Source of the DNA: Gammaproteobacteria bacterium
GTDB lineage: Bacteria > Pseudomonadota > Gammaproteobacteria > Pseudomonadales > JAUIET01
Assembly: GCA_030429735.1 (NCBI GenBank)
Contig: JAUIET010000002.1
Coordinates: 62,001-126,000, forward strand
Direction of reading: 5' to 3'
Length of the DNA stretch: 64,000 bases
The notes below the pieces were generated by a model. That model saw only the letters and a list, made by a program, of their open reading frames with translations. It was not told the DNA's origin and did no database searches. Position 1 is the first letter of the stretch, and every line of letters starts with the position of its first letter. Made by a program: the position numbers and the translations under genes. Of the stretch, positions 10,072-19,314 are shown piece after piece.

Positions 10072-10614
10072 TTAAAAGAACAGGCCGGTTTCCAGTTGCG
10101 CTTCTTCGCTCATCATGTCACGGTTCCAGGGTGGATCGAATACCAGCTCTACGCGCACCTCACGCACATGGGGTACTTGTTTTACGCGGTATTTGACATC
10201 GCCAACCAATACCGGGCCCATGCCACAGCCAGGCGCGGTCAGTGTCATGTCAATCGTCACGGCGCCCGCCTCCTGATCAATGTCTAATTGATAAATTAAA
10301 CCCAGGTTGACCAGATCCACAGGAATTTCAGGGTCGTACACTGTGTGCAAGGCTTCCCATACCTGTGCTTCAGAAATCTTGCCATCGGCAGGGGTATCAA
10401 ATTTGAGTTTAGTTGGTTCAAAACCAAGCGCGTCCGCATCGGTGCCATCAACCCGCACCATATTGCCGTTATAAACCACCGTGTAATTGCCACCCAACGA
10501 TTGCGTTAACGTGACAAACGTGTGGGCCGGAATGGTCAGCGGATCACCTACTGGAACCAGACGGCCAGGGCAGTCTCGCGTTGTGGTGAGCAGTGTGCGT
10601 TCTTGGGCGCTCAC
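10072..10614 (-). CDS. sufT: SufT, DUF59/MIP18-type Fe-S assembly factor
   Basis: About 180 residues from GTG 10614, which lies 2 bp beyond the sufA stop; the longer open frame overlaps sufA and is less likely. The N-terminal extension (RTLLTTTRDCPGRLVPVGDP) is specific to SufT, and the DUF59 domain follows with DPEIPVDLVNLGLIY and the conserved TAPGCGMGP cysteine. SufT proteins help mature Fe-S enzymes, especially under high demand. Position inside a suf operon between sufA and sufE supports the call. The start codon is inferred from the junction, with only a weak GTAGGG upstream. Confidence 0.9.
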   Translation of the reverse strand: MSAQERTLLTTTRDCPGRLVPVGDPLTIPAHTFVTLTQSLGGNYTVVYNGNMVRVDGTDADALGFEPTKLKFDTPADGKISEAQVWEALHTVYDPEIPVDLVNLGLIYQLDIDQEAGAVTIDMTLTAPGCGMGPVLVGDVKYRVKQVPHVREVRVELVFDPPWNRDMMSEEAQLETGLFF

Positions 10615-10616
10615 TA

Positions 10617-10973
10617 TTACCCTACGCTGAAACTTTCGCCACAGCCACATTCGGCCGTCACGTTCGGGTTTTTAAACGTCAGCGTTTGATTGATGCCCTC
10701 GCGAGCGTAATCAATTTCAGTACCTTGTAAAACGCTGACCGCTTCTTTGCTGAGATGCAACGTAAGTTCGTTATCGAGGTCCAGTGTTATGTCGTCGACC
10801 TCGGCCTGCTGCACTTCCTCAACCACGTACTTGAAACCGGTGCAGCCGCTTTCCTGCACGCTGATTCGCACGGCATTGGCATCCGAGCCATTCAGACTGT
10901 TCAGAAAGTGCTTTTGTGCCGCTGGTGTCACGGTCAGCAACTGCTGGTTAAAATCAAATGTTTCGACGCTCAT
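10617..10973 (-). CDS. sufA: A-type Fe-S carrier SufA/ErpA
   Basis: 118 residues with the three invariant cysteines of A-type carriers: C44 in ESGCTGFKY and C109/C111 in ECGCGESF. These proteins receive Fe-S clusters from the SufBCD scaffold and hand them to apo-enzymes. Length and fold pattern are normal. It follows sufS by 17 bp and precedes sufT with a nearly overlapping junction. Sequence alone does not separate SufA from ErpA or IscA; the operon position argues for SufA. Confidence 0.93.
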   Translation of the reverse strand: MSVETFDFNQQLLTVTPAAQKHFLNSLNGSDANAVRISVQESGCTGFKYVVEEVQQAEVDDITLDLDNELTLHLSKEAVSVLQGTEIDYAREGINQTLTFKNPNVTAECGCGESFSVG

Positions 10974-10990
10974 TACTCTCTCCTGAAGCC

Positions 10991-12238
10991 TTACGACAGC
11001 AGTCGCAGTGCTTTCTCCAGACCCGCGAACAGCCGGTCCACGTCATCTACCGTATTATAGATTGAATACGAGGCTCGAACTGTGCCAGGTAACTCAAAAT
11101 GTTCCATTAAAGGTTGTGCGCAGTGATGGCCGGTTCGTACCGCGATGCCCTGCTGATCAAGCAGCATACCCACGTCTGACGGGTGAGTGCCGTCAATCAG
11201 AAAGCTGAAAATGCCCGCCGCATGGCGAGGCGCACCCACTCTGCGCAAGGCCGGCATATCGGCGCCTCGCTGCACGGAAAGATTCAACAAGTGTTCCTCA
11301 TGCAGGGCGGCACCTTCGCGATCGATTGACTGAACATAGTTGATGGCCGCAGCAAATCCCACCGCTCCAGCAATATTGGGGGTGCCGGCTTCAAATTTAA
11401 AGGGCAGCGTATTGAAAGTGGTGCCCGAAAAGCTGACTTGATCGATCATCTCCCCACCACCCAGAAACGGTGGCATGCTCTCCAATAATTCTTCGCGGCC
11501 CCACAATGCGCCCATGCCCGTTGGCCCAAACAACTTGTGCGCCGAGAATGCATAAAAGTCGCAACCAAGCGCCTGCACATCTACTGGCCAATGGGCCACA
11601 GCCTGTGCGCCATCAATCAGTACTTTGGCACCCGCTTTTTTTGCCATAGTGCATATCTGGGACACCGGGTTAACTGTGCCCAGCGCATTCGACACATGGC
11701 CGACGGCAACTAACTTGACCCGTTCATCCAGTAAACCTGCCAATGCGTCAAGGTCAATATCGCCACTGGTCTCTACCGGTATCGGAATCACTTCAGCGCC
11801 ACACTGCGCGCTGATCATCTGCCAGGGCACAATGTCAGCGTGGTGCTCCAGCCACGAGACCAGAATGCGGTCGCCTTTACCCAGAGTGTTTCGCGCCCAG
11901 CTGTAGGCCACCAAATTGATGGACGCTGTAGTGCCACTGGTCCAGATCAGCTGCCGCGAACTTGGACTGTTAATAAACTGCGACACAGTTTCTCGAGCCT
12001 GCTCAAACGCCTGTGTGGCCCGGTCGCTCAGTGCATGCACGCCGCGGTGTACATTGGCGTTGTCACGCCGGTAATAGCTGGCAATCGCATCAATAACGGC
12101 ATTGGGTTTTTGCGTGCTTGCCGCATTGTCCAAATACACCAGGGGATGGCCGTTAACTTCCTGGTCAAGAATCGGGAAATCCTGGCGTATCCGATTAACA
12201 TCAAATACCGGTGCGGACGATTGCTGTTGCGCGTTCAT
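10991..12238 (-). CDS. sufS: SufS group II cysteine desulfurase
   Basis: 415 residues. The PLP lysine is K235 in SAHKLFGPTG and the catalytic cysteine is C373 in RTGHHCAQPLMEHF, the short-loop arrangement of group II desulfurases that need SufE. N-terminal YLDNAASTQKP is also typical. It converts cysteine to alanine and supplies persulfide sulfur. Its ATG overlaps the sufD stop in an ATGA, so the two are translationally coupled. Confidence 0.97.
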   Translation of the reverse strand: MNAQQQSSAPVFDVNRIRQDFPILDQEVNGHPLVYLDNAASTQKPNAVIDAIASYYRRDNANVHRGVHALSDRATQAFEQARETVSQFINSPSSRQLIWTSGTTASINLVAYSWARNTLGKGDRILVSWLEHHADIVPWQMISAQCGAEVIPIPVETSGDIDLDALAGLLDERVKLVAVGHVSNALGTVNPVSQICTMAKKAGAKVLIDGAQAVAHWPVDVQALGCDFYAFSAHKLFGPTGMGALWGREELLESMPPFLGGGEMIDQVSFSGTTFNTLPFKFEAGTPNIAGAVGFAAAINYVQSIDREGAALHEEHLLNLSVQRGADMPALRRVGAPRHAAGIFSFLIDGTHPSDVGMLLDQQGIAVRTGHHCAQPLMEHFELPGTVRASYSIYNTVDDVDRLFAGLEKALRLLS

Positions 12239-13533
12239 ATCAGGTGCCTGGCCAGTTGTGCATCACCGGCGAAACGGCGAGCGAGAAACGGGCGCAGATA
12301 CTCGCGCAAAGCCTCTAGGCGGATACCGTCAACCAATTCATTGATAAAGCCAAAGCTCAGCATCACTTCCGCCTCCGCCCGCGAGATACCGCGTGAACGC
12401 AAGTAGTGCAGGCTGGTCTCATCAAGCTGTGCAACCGTCGCCCCGTGAGCGCATTGCACGTCGTCTGCATAAATCTCCAGCTCGGGTTTGGTATTGATCT
12501 CTGCCTGGTCACTGGTCAGCAAATTTCGGTTGCTGAGCTCTGCGCGGGTTTGCTGCGCGTCGGGATGAATATGAATTCGACCGTTAAACACAGCGCTTGC
12601 CTGATCAGCGACAATGCCGCGGAAGTTCTCATCCGTGGTGCAGTGCGGTACTGCATGTTCAATACAGGTATGCACATCAATATGCTCGCTGCCTTGCGGA
12701 AGATAAATGCCATTCATCTCGCAGTGCGCGCCGGAGCCTGCATGGTGTGTCACCACATCCAGACGCTTTAGTTTGCTGCCGGTAGTGACGAAGAAACTGC
12801 GAAGGCAGGCGTTGTCTGCCAGTTGACTATGGATGCCCGCTACATGCAATGCGGCGGCTCGTTCCAGATTCAGTCTGTAATATTCAAGCACTGCACCGTG
12901 TTCCAGAACCAACTCGGAAATCCCATTGGTAAACACTGTGCTTGTTTCATTCCTATTTACGAAATGCTCGATAAGTGTTGCTTTGCTGTTGGTCCCGGCC
13001 ACCACTAACAGACGCTGATTAACCGTGTAGGCAGGCTTCTGTCCACTGCTGATCCACACCAGGTGAATAGGCTTGTCAACGACTGCGTTGGCAGAAATAT
13101 CAATAAACAGACCGTCGTTCAAGGCCGCATCGTTTAAGCTGGCAAACACATGGTTGCTGGCGTCAACTGATTTTCCCAGCTGTGACTTGATACGTTCAGC
13201 ATCAACCTCATTCGCGTCTGTGAAACGCACAACACGAACACCGACCTGGGCAAATTCTGAAGACAGCTGTGCTTGATACTGACCATCCAGAAACACCAGA
13301 CGATGCTCTGATAGTTCGGGCAGGTCGCTAACATCTGCGACGCCAGGGTCTTGCGGGGCTGCGTCAAACGGTTGTTCAAGCGGGTGCAGTGATGTGTACT
13401 TCCATGCTTCGGTTTTACGGCTTGGCCAGCGTTCACTTTGCCATTGCGTTCTGCCCGTATTCAGCACGTCGCCAAGCCAGGCGGGTGCGCTGCTTGCCGC
13501 TGAATCAAGCACTGCTTGCATATGTTCGCTCAT
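12235..13533 (-). CDS. sufD: SufD, Fe-S scaffold subunit
   Basis: 432 residues. The C-terminal half carries the SufB/SufD beta-helix core (LEHGAVLEYYRLN, HIHPDAQQTRAELSNRNLL, CAHGATVAQLDE) and ends with the helical tail containing SRGISRAEAEVMLSFGFINE. SufD forms a heterodimer with SufB in the SufBC2D scaffold. The start overlaps the sufC stop and the stop overlaps the sufS start, both as ATGA. Confidence 0.96.
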   Translation of the reverse strand: MSEHMQAVLDSAASSAPAWLGDVLNTGRTQWQSERWPSRKTEAWKYTSLHPLEQPFDAAPQDPGVADVSDLPELSEHRLVFLDGQYQAQLSSEFAQVGVRVVRFTDANEVDAERIKSQLGKSVDASNHVFASLNDAALNDGLFIDISANAVVDKPIHLVWISSGQKPAYTVNQRLLVVAGTNSKATLIEHFVNRNETSTVFTNGISELVLEHGAVLEYYRLNLERAAALHVAGIHSQLADNACLRSFFVTTGSKLKRLDVVTHHAGSGAHCEMNGIYLPQGSEHIDVHTCIEHAVPHCTTDENFRGIVADQASAVFNGRIHIHPDAQQTRAELSNRNLLTSDQAEINTKPELEIYADDVQCAHGATVAQLDETSLHYLRSRGISRAEAEVMLSFGFINELVDGIRLEALREYLRPFLARRFAGDAQLARHLI

Positions 13534-14282
13534 CAGGCGACCTCGTCTTCAATCCAGGCGTAGCCACGTTCCTCAAGCTCCAGTGCCAATGACTTGTCGC
13601 CAGAACGCACGATACGGCCGCCAGACAGCACGTGCACGAAATCGGGCTCTATAAAATTAAGCAGTCGTTGATAGTGGGTTACCAGAACAAAAGAACGATT
13701 CTCGCTGCGCATTGAATTCACACCGGCAGCAACTACCTGTAACGCGTCGATGTCCAGACCGCTGTCGGTTTCATCCATAATGGCCAGGCTGGGCTCCAGC
13801 AGCAGCATTTGCATCAGCTCATTGCGTTTTTTCTCACCGCCCGAGAACCCTTCGTTGACACCGCGCTTTAAAAACGCGGGGTCCAGGTCAACGGTTTTGC
13901 TCGCTTCACGGGCCATTTTCATAAATGTCACAGCATCCAGCGCCTCCTCGCCACGGTGCTCGCGGGCGGCGTCTACTGAGGCTTTTAGAAACTCCATATT
14001 GCTAACACCCGGAATTTCAACAGGGTACTGAAATGCCAGAAACAAGCCATTTCGGGCACGTTCCTCGGTATCTTGCTCGAACAGGTCCCTGCCCATGTAG
14101 CTGACCGTACCAGCCGTCGCTTCATAACCGGGGCGACCAGCCAGAACGTGACCCAGGGTGCTCTTACCAGAACCGTTAGGGCCCATGATGGCGTGTACTT
14201 CGCCAGGGTTTACCGTTAAGCTCAAGCCGTTCAAAATGGTTTTTCCATCAACGGTTGCGTGCAGATCGTTAACAACTAACAT
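13533..14282 (-). CDS. sufC: SufC ATPase
   Basis: 249 residues. An ABC-type nucleotide-binding protein with Walker A GPNGSGKST (residues 34-42), signature FSGGEKKRNE (about 150-159), Walker B LAIMDETDSGLD and the H-loop LVTHYQRLL. It powers the SufBCD scaffold and is cytoplasmic, with no transmembrane partner. Length matches the family. It lies 36 bp after sufB. Confidence 0.97.
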   Translation of the reverse strand: MLVVNDLHATVDGKTILNGLSLTVNPGEVHAIMGPNGSGKSTLGHVLAGRPGYEATAGTVSYMGRDLFEQDTEERARNGLFLAFQYPVEIPGVSNMEFLKASVDAAREHRGEEALDAVTFMKMAREASKTVDLDPAFLKRGVNEGFSGGEKKRNELMQMLLLEPSLAIMDETDSGLDIDALQVVAAGVNSMRSENRSFVLVTHYQRLLNFIEPDFVHVLSGGRIVRSGDKSLALELEERGYAWIEDEVA

Positions 14283-14318
14283 ACGTGATATTCCACAATT
14301 GAATTAAACGTGATGGGT

Positions 14319-15758
14319 TTAACCCACCGAGCCTTCCAGGCTGACTTCCAATAATTTTCCAGCTTCTACCGCAAATTCCATCGGCAGTTCTTTAAACACT
14401 TCCTTGCAAAACCCATTCACTATCATCGACACCGCTTTTTCAGGGTCCAGCCCGCGCTGCTGGCATAGATACATCTGGTCATCGCTGACTTTGGAGGTGG
14501 TTGCCTCATGCTCAATCACCGCCGATGGATTTTTTGTTTCAATATATGGGAAGGTGTGTGCTGCACATTTGTCACCTAACAATAGCGAGTCGCATTGTGT
14601 GTAGTTTCGCGCGCCACTCGCGCGCGGGCTCATTCGAACCAGGCCGCGGTACGCGTTGGAGCTTCTGCCGGCGGATATGCCTTTTGAGATAATCGTAGAG
14701 CGAGTGTTTTTACCAAGATGAATCATTTTGGTGCCGGTGTCGGCTTGCTGCAGATTATTGGTCAGGGCAACAGAATAAAATTCACCAATACTGTTATCTC
14801 CTCTCAGCACGCAGCTCGGATACTTCCATGTGATGGCAGATCCGGTTTCCACCTGTGTCCAGCTGATTTTCGCATCGTTATGCGCAACTCCGCGTTTGGT
14901 CACAAAGTTATAGATTCCGCCTTTGCCTTCGGCATCACCGGGGTACCAGTTTTGCACGGTAGAGTATTTGATTTCGGCGCGATCGAGGCAGACCAACTCT
15001 ACTACAGCGGCATGCACCTGGTTATCATCGCGCATTGGGGCAGTACAGCCCTCCAGATAGCTGACGTGGCTGTCTTCGTCGGCAATGATCAAGGTGCGTT
15101 CAAACTGACCCGTGTTTGCCTCGTTGATACGAAAATAAGTAGACAATTCCATTGGGCAACGCACACCCTTTGGAATGTATACGAACGAGCCGTCACTGAA
15201 GACAGCACTGTTTAACGCGGCGTAGAAGTTATCTTTGCGCGGCACCACGCTACCCAGATACTTCTTAACAAGCTCCGGGTGCTCGTGAACCGCTTCTGAA
15301 ATAGGGCAGAATATTACGCCGGCTTCGGCCAGTTTGCTGCGAAACGTGGTCGCGACTGACACAGAGTCAAATACTGCATCCACTGCAACGCCGGCCAGCA
15401 TTTCCTGCTCATGCAGTGGAATGCCTAATTTTTCGTAGATTCTAAGCAGCTCCGGGTCTACTTCATCCAGACTCTGCGGGCCATCTTCCATGCTCTTTGG
15501 CGAGGAAAAATAAGAGATGGCGTCAAAATCTATTTTTGGGTAATGAACATGGGCCCATTCGGGTTCCGCCATTTCCAACCAACCACGGTAAGCTTCCAGG
15601 CGCCATTCCAGCAACCACTCCGGTTCGTTTTTCTTGGCCGAAATAAAACGAATAACCTCTTCGTCCAAACCCGGCGGCAAGGTATCGGATTCGATCGCCG
15701 ACACAAATCCGGCGGCGTATTCCTTATCGATGGCCTGGTTAATCTGTTCTTGAGACAT
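14319..15758 (-). CDS. sufB: SufB, Fe-S scaffold subunit
   Basis: 479 residues, normal length. Recognisable blocks are [59 protein letters not shown] and [19 protein letters not shown]. The last contains the cysteine used in sulfur transfer and cluster assembly. SufB is the site where the nascent cluster is built. It is the first structural gene after iscR, with a 40-bp gap. Confidence 0.97.
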   Translation of the reverse strand: MSQEQINQAIDKEYAAGFVSAIESDTLPPGLDEEVIRFISAKKNEPEWLLEWRLEAYRGWLEMAEPEWAHVHYPKIDFDAISYFSSPKSMEDGPQSLDEVDPELLRIYEKLGIPLHEQEMLAGVAVDAVFDSVSVATTFRSKLAEAGVIFCPISEAVHEHPELVKKYLGSVVPRKDNFYAALNSAVFSDGSFVYIPKGVRCPMELSTYFRINEANTGQFERTLIIADEDSHVSYLEGCTAPMRDDNQVHAAVVELVCLDRAEIKYSTVQNWYPGDAEGKGGIYNFVTKRGVAHNDAKISWTQVETGSAITWKYPSCVLRGDNSIGEFYSVALTNNLQQADTGTKMIHLGKNTRSTIISKGISAGRSSNAYRGLVRMSPRASGARNYTQCDSLLLGDKCAAHTFPYIETKNPSAVIEHEATTSKVSDDQMYLCQQRGLDPEKAVSMIVNGFCKEVFKELPMEFAVEAGKLLEVSLEGSVG

Positions 15759-15798
15759 ACTGTGATCTTCAATCGCCTGAGTTAAAAGTCTGCACGGC

Positions 15799-16281
15799 CT
15801 AGCGGCTGGCTGCTATTCGGTTGGTGTCATCTGTTACGCTATCCACCGCTGCGAGTTGGCGCCGAGCCACGGCCTGTACCTCATTTCTGGAAACCAGGTC
15901 GGCGAGGCTGATATCGCCTAAAAAATTGCGTATCTGGTCACTTAAGTCCATCCACAGATGGTGGGTTAAGCAGGTGCCGCCATGCTGACAGTTGCCGCTG
16001 CCGCCGCAACGGGTAACGTCTGTATCTTCATTCACGGCCGCAATCACCTCCGCAACACTGATATCCTCAGCATTTTTGGCTAAATGATAACCACCACCTG
16101 GACCGCGCTGGCTTTGAACCAGGCCACGGCGACGAAGCAGGGAAAACAGCTGCTCGAGGTACGACAGCGAAATATCCTGGCGCGTCGAAATCATGGCCAG
16201 ATTAGCCGGCCCGGACTGACTGTTAACCGCAAGGTCGAGCATGGCTGTCACGGCGTAGCGGCCGCGAGTGGTTAGTTTCAT
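15799..16281 (-). CDS. iscR: IscR, Rrf2-family Fe-S regulator
   Basis: 160 residues. It begins with the typical Rrf2 winged-helix start [18 protein letters not shown] and carries C92, C98, C104 and H107, exactly the cluster-binding positions of E. coli IscR ([20 protein letters not shown]). It senses Fe-S status: the holo form binds type-1 sites and represses its own operon. Here it leads a suf rather than an isc operon, an arrangement found in several proteobacteria. A type-1 box is present upstream, so autoregulation is likely. Confidence 0.95.
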   Translation of the reverse strand: MKLTTRGRYAVTAMLDLAVNSQSGPANLAMISTRQDISLSYLEQLFSLLRRRGLVQSQRGPGGGYHLAKNAEDISVAEVIAAVNEDTDVTRCGGSGNCQHGGTCLTHHLWMDLSDQIRNFLGDISLADLVSRNEVQAVARRQLAAVDSVTDDTNRIAASR

Positions 16282-16324
16282 TGGGTCACACAGAAGTTAC
16301 GAGTATTCCAGTGCTAAGGTTCAC

Positions 16325-16349
16325 ATAACCTAGTAAATTAGTCAAGTTT
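16325..16349 (-). promoter_or_regulatory. Type-1 IscR binding site in front of iscR-suf
   Basis: Read on the minus strand this 25-bp stretch begins AAACTTGACTAATTTACTAG and ends GTTAT. By my count it agrees with the published type-1 consensus (ATASYYGACTRWWWYAGTCRRSTAT) at 21 of 25 positions. It lies 44 bp before the iscR ATG. The promoter itself is less clear: TTGGCC followed 16 bp later by TAAAAC just upstream of the box is one reading, TTGACT inside the box is another. Confidence 0.7.
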
Positions 16350-16382
16350 TATGGCCTGGATAGTCTCGGCCAAAAGCATGAA

Positions 16383-17204
16383 TTAGATTGGCCAGTTTAG
16401 CCAGGCTGGAGTGTCCATTGCGCGCCATTCATCCACGCCCATTCGCAGGCGATCAGACAGCACATAATGCACTCTGGGATTGAATGCCATACCCAGATGT
16501 GTACTGTTTACTCGAATGTTCTGCCGCTGCGGGCCGCTGGATATTGCCGCAATGCTCGGGTCTACAATGCCGTCGCTGTCGCTATATACACAAGTAAATG
16601 GAACGTCTTTTAGCGGCTTGTCCAGGCCACGAAGCCATTGTGCAACGTCAGCGTCACTGCTGGTTCGAGTGCCACTGGCATTCATCAGTGCATAAATAGC
16701 AGTGGCACGAGGGTCGCCAAGCGGGCTACCCATCGTAATAATCTGGCGGACACTGTCTGGTATGGCGTGTGCAACTTCAAGCGCGTGAATACCGCCCAGG
16801 CTCCAGCCTATCAAACTGACAGCTTGCCCTACGTCATTTGCCAGCTTTTCGACCTGTTCGGTCAGGCGTGCTGACACTAATTGCCGTTGCTGCAAGGCCT
16901 CATTCATTGAATCTGAGTGACGGGTCTGCTCGTTAATGCCCAGATCCCAGCCATGAACATCATAACCCCAGCGTTCAATTTGCTTACGCAAACGGCTGGT
17001 GATCTGGTCGCTGGCCATAAACGGCGGCAGCACCATGACCGGGTGCCCATCGCCAGAGGGAAGCTGATTAAGCAGCGTAGCAGACCACTGGCTGGTCATT
17101 AATTCGAGCGGAAAGCGCACTGGCTCTAGCGCGGTAAACAGCAATCTCGAGCGGGGATATTCTGGAGAATCGATGGCCTGATTCGGACTTGCGTTTACAA
17201 TCAT
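16383..17204 (-). CDS. Alpha/beta hydrolase
   Basis: 273 residues, cytoplasmic. The nucleophile elbow is GWSLGG with S135, preceded by a substrate-side strand VMVLPPFMASD and followed by TMGSPLGDP. A likely acid is in YSDSDGIVDPS and the histidine in STHLGMAFNPRV. This pattern resembles hydrolases annotated as esterase/lipase near lipid genes, but no substrate can be read from it. GGAGA lies 6 bp before the ATG. It is divergent from the SDR gene at 17336, and its stop is 101 bp upstream of iscR. Confidence 0.85.
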   Translation of the reverse strand: MIVNASPNQAIDSPEYPRSRLLFTALEPVRFPLELMTSQWSATLLNQLPSGDGHPVMVLPPFMASDQITSRLRKQIERWGYDVHGWDLGINEQTRHSDSMNEALQQRQLVSARLTEQVEKLANDVGQAVSLIGWSLGGIHALEVAHAIPDSVRQIITMGSPLGDPRATAIYALMNASGTRTSSDADVAQWLRGLDKPLKDVPFTCVYSDSDGIVDPSIAAISSGPQRQNIRVNSTHLGMAFNPRVHYVLSDRLRMGVDEWRAMDTPAWLNWPI

Positions 17205-17335
17205 GGTTTTCTCCAGCGTTAAGCTCCACTATAGTGGCTGAAAATAGACTAAGCACTCTAATTACGGGCGCTGGTTTGTAATAGGGATGAATAATAAGTA
17301 ATCTCGAAAAAGATAAAAATTATGAGGTGAATACA

Positions 17336-18349
17336 ATGCGAGTTTTTGTTACCGGCGGCACCGGTTTTATCGGTTCACATACTTGCAATGCACTGCTGAA
17401 AGCAGGTCACTCGGTGAAGCTGTTTGTGCGGAACAAGAAAAAGGCAAAAGACCTGTTTGGCAGCAAGGTGCGCTCGATTGCTGTGGGTGATATCGCCAGT
17501 GCGAGTGATGTGCGCAAGGCAATGCGTGGCTGTGATGCGGTAATTCATATGGCGGCGATGGTGTCTACCAGCAAAGACGACGCTGAGCTTGTTTATGAAA
17601 CGAATCTTTCGGCAGCAGAAAATGTATTAGGGCAGGCGGTGGATTTGGGCTGCAAGAAAATAATCCATGTTTCCAGCGTAACAGCCCTGTATGACCCAAA
17701 AGCGAAAGTACTGAATCATAAATCTCCGCCAGGATCTGCGCAAAACGCTTACGGCCGCTCGAAAGTAGATTGCGAAAAATACGCACGCCGCTTACAAGAA
17801 GAAGGCGCGCCACTGCATATTACCTATCCTGCAAGTGTGATTGGTCCGGATGATCCGGGTTTAACTGAGCCGCACGCCGGTTTGATTGCAAATCTGTTTG
17901 GTCTGGGACTGGATATGCCCAGTGGCAATCAGTACGTGGATGTGCGCGATGTCGCGCGTGCCCATACGGCATTGCTTACCAAGCGACTGAAGCCCGGCCG
18001 CTATATGTTGGGGGGGCACTATGTAAGTTGGAAAGACTTGTACGCCACACTTGAGCGACTCACCGGCCGCGATCTGCTGATGTTGCCCATACCGGGTGCG
18101 GCTATGCGTATGCTGGGTCGAACACTGGATGCCCTGAAACCGCTGGTTGACAGCAAAACACCGATTACCTACGAAGCGATGGTGTATGCAACTAAATGGA
18201 TAAAGATGGATAACAAACAAACAGAGAAAGACCTGAAGCTTCGATTCAGACCGTTCGAGGAATCTCTGGTGGAGTCGATACGCTGGCTGGAACGCGAGAA
18301 CTACATTACCAGAGACCATGCCGGCAACTTATCGCGGCATTGCATCTGA
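17336..18349 (+). CDS. Extended SDR (NAD-dependent epimerase/dehydratase family)
   Basis: 337 residues from ATG 17336, chosen because GAGGTGA is well placed upstream; a GTG three codons earlier would also fit the frame. N-terminal GGTGFIG (7-13) binds NAD(P), and the active-site pair is Y139-x3-K143 (NAYGRSK) with S113/S114. The C-terminus (SIRWLERE) resembles 3-beta-hydroxysteroid dehydrogenase/dihydroflavonol reductase-like members. The substrate is unknown. It is divergent from the hydrolase and followed by the minus-strand HxlR regulator. Confidence 0.85.
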   Translation: MRVFVTGGTGFIGSHTCNALLKAGHSVKLFVRNKKKAKDLFGSKVRSIAVGDIASASDVRKAMRGCDAVIHMAAMVSTSKDDAELVYETNLSAAENVLGQAVDLGCKKIIHVSSVTALYDPKAKVLNHKSPPGSAQNAYGRSKVDCEKYARRLQEEGAPLHITYPASVIGPDDPGLTEPHAGLIANLFGLGLDMPSGNQYVDVRDVARAHTALLTKRLKPGRYMLGGHYVSWKDLYATLERLTGRDLLMLPIPGAAMRMLGRTLDALKPLVDSKTPITYEAMVYATKWIKMDNKQTEKDLKLRFRPFEESLVESIRWLERENYITRDHAGNLSRHCI

Positions 18350-18382
18350 TAAAAGCCACTCGGACATTGCTCAAGGTTTGCG

Positions 18383-19312
18383 TTAATCGCCCAGGCTAAA
18401 CTCTACGTCTTTAGCGCGAAGCACACCCTTGCATTCGCTGCAGGTAGCCTGGCCACGCAGCGTCAAGCCACACGGTTTGTGAACCAAGCGCATGGGCTTG
18501 CCTTTCTCAGGCGTGTCACACCACTTGTCGCCCCATTGCAAAATGCTGACAAACCACGGGTACAAAGCGTCGCCTTTCTCCGTGAGTCTGTACTCGTAAC
18601 GTTTTGGCCGCTCTAGATAGAGCACTTTCTCAAAAATGCCTTCTTCGACCAAAAACTTAAGCCTATCTGTTAGAATGTTGGTTGCAATTGGCAATTCGCT
18701 GTGGAACTGGTCAAAGCGGCGCAAGCCATGAAACGACAGGGCAATCACATTGGCTGTCCAGCGGTCGCCAACAATATTAATCAGATTACGATACACACTG
18801 CGCTTGCTGGGGACATTTTCCACGGATATTGACGAGCGGCGGCGTACTTTCTTATCGCGGTTATCGCGCGCCGCACCTGGCCCTGGTTTGTATTCAATGT
18901 CTTTTGCCTGAACTTCCCAGTTGCAGCCTCGACAGCGCATCTGTGGACTAAACACCTTGCCGCAGCTTTTGTGCGTTAGTTCCACAGCGTCCAATTCCGG
19001 GTTGCTGAAAAAACGCCGCTCCCACGCCAGTGCCATCAATGCGCTGTCGTAGATTTCGATGGATTTTGGGGTGAGGTGGTAAACAAGTCGTTTACCGCCT
19101 TTGCGGTCCGGTGCTTTTTTCAGGCAGCCTACCGACTCCAGCCATTGCAAACGGTCAGAGAGCACGCCACGAGAGACGCCCATGGTTTCTTTCATTTCAT
19201 TGAAAGAATTGATGCCCCAAAAAACCTCCTGAAAAATGAGCAGGCACCACTTGTCGCCTATTTGATCCATTGCCCGGTTAAACGAGCTTGCTCGAGTATT
19301 TAGCTTTTCCAC
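18383..19312 (-). CDS. Tandem HxlR regulator (two winged-helix domains in one chain)
   Basis: About 309 residues from GTG 19312, which follows the FAD gene stop by 2 bp and has AGAGAA upstream; a GTG seven codons earlier is also possible. Two HxlR units are fused: GDKWCLLIFQEVFWGI...SDRLQWLESVGCL (about 20-70) and GDRWTANVIALSFHGL...TDRLKFLVEEGIF (about 180-230). Each is followed by a C-x9-C-x2-C motif (CGKVFSPQMRCRGC and CGLTLRGQATCSEC), so the whole unit was duplicated. Ordinary HxlR proteins are about 110-150 residues and act as dimers; this one may act as a single-chain pseudo-dimer. It is probably co-transcribed with the FAD gene fragment. Confidence 0.88.
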   Translation of the reverse strand: MEKLNTRASSFNRAMDQIGDKWCLLIFQEVFWGINSFNEMKETMGVSRGVLSDRLQWLESVGCLKKAPDRKGGKRLVYHLTPKSIEIYDSALMALAWERRFFSNPELDAVELTHKSCGKVFSPQMRCRGCNWEVQAKDIEYKPGPGAARDNRDKKVRRRSSISVENVPSKRSVYRNLINIVGDRWTANVIALSFHGLRRFDQFHSELPIATNILTDRLKFLVEEGIFEKVLYLERPKRYEYRLTEKGDALYPWFVSILQWGDKWCDTPEKGKPMRLVHKPCGLTLRGQATCSECKGVLRAKDVEFSLGD

Positions 19313-19314
19313 GC

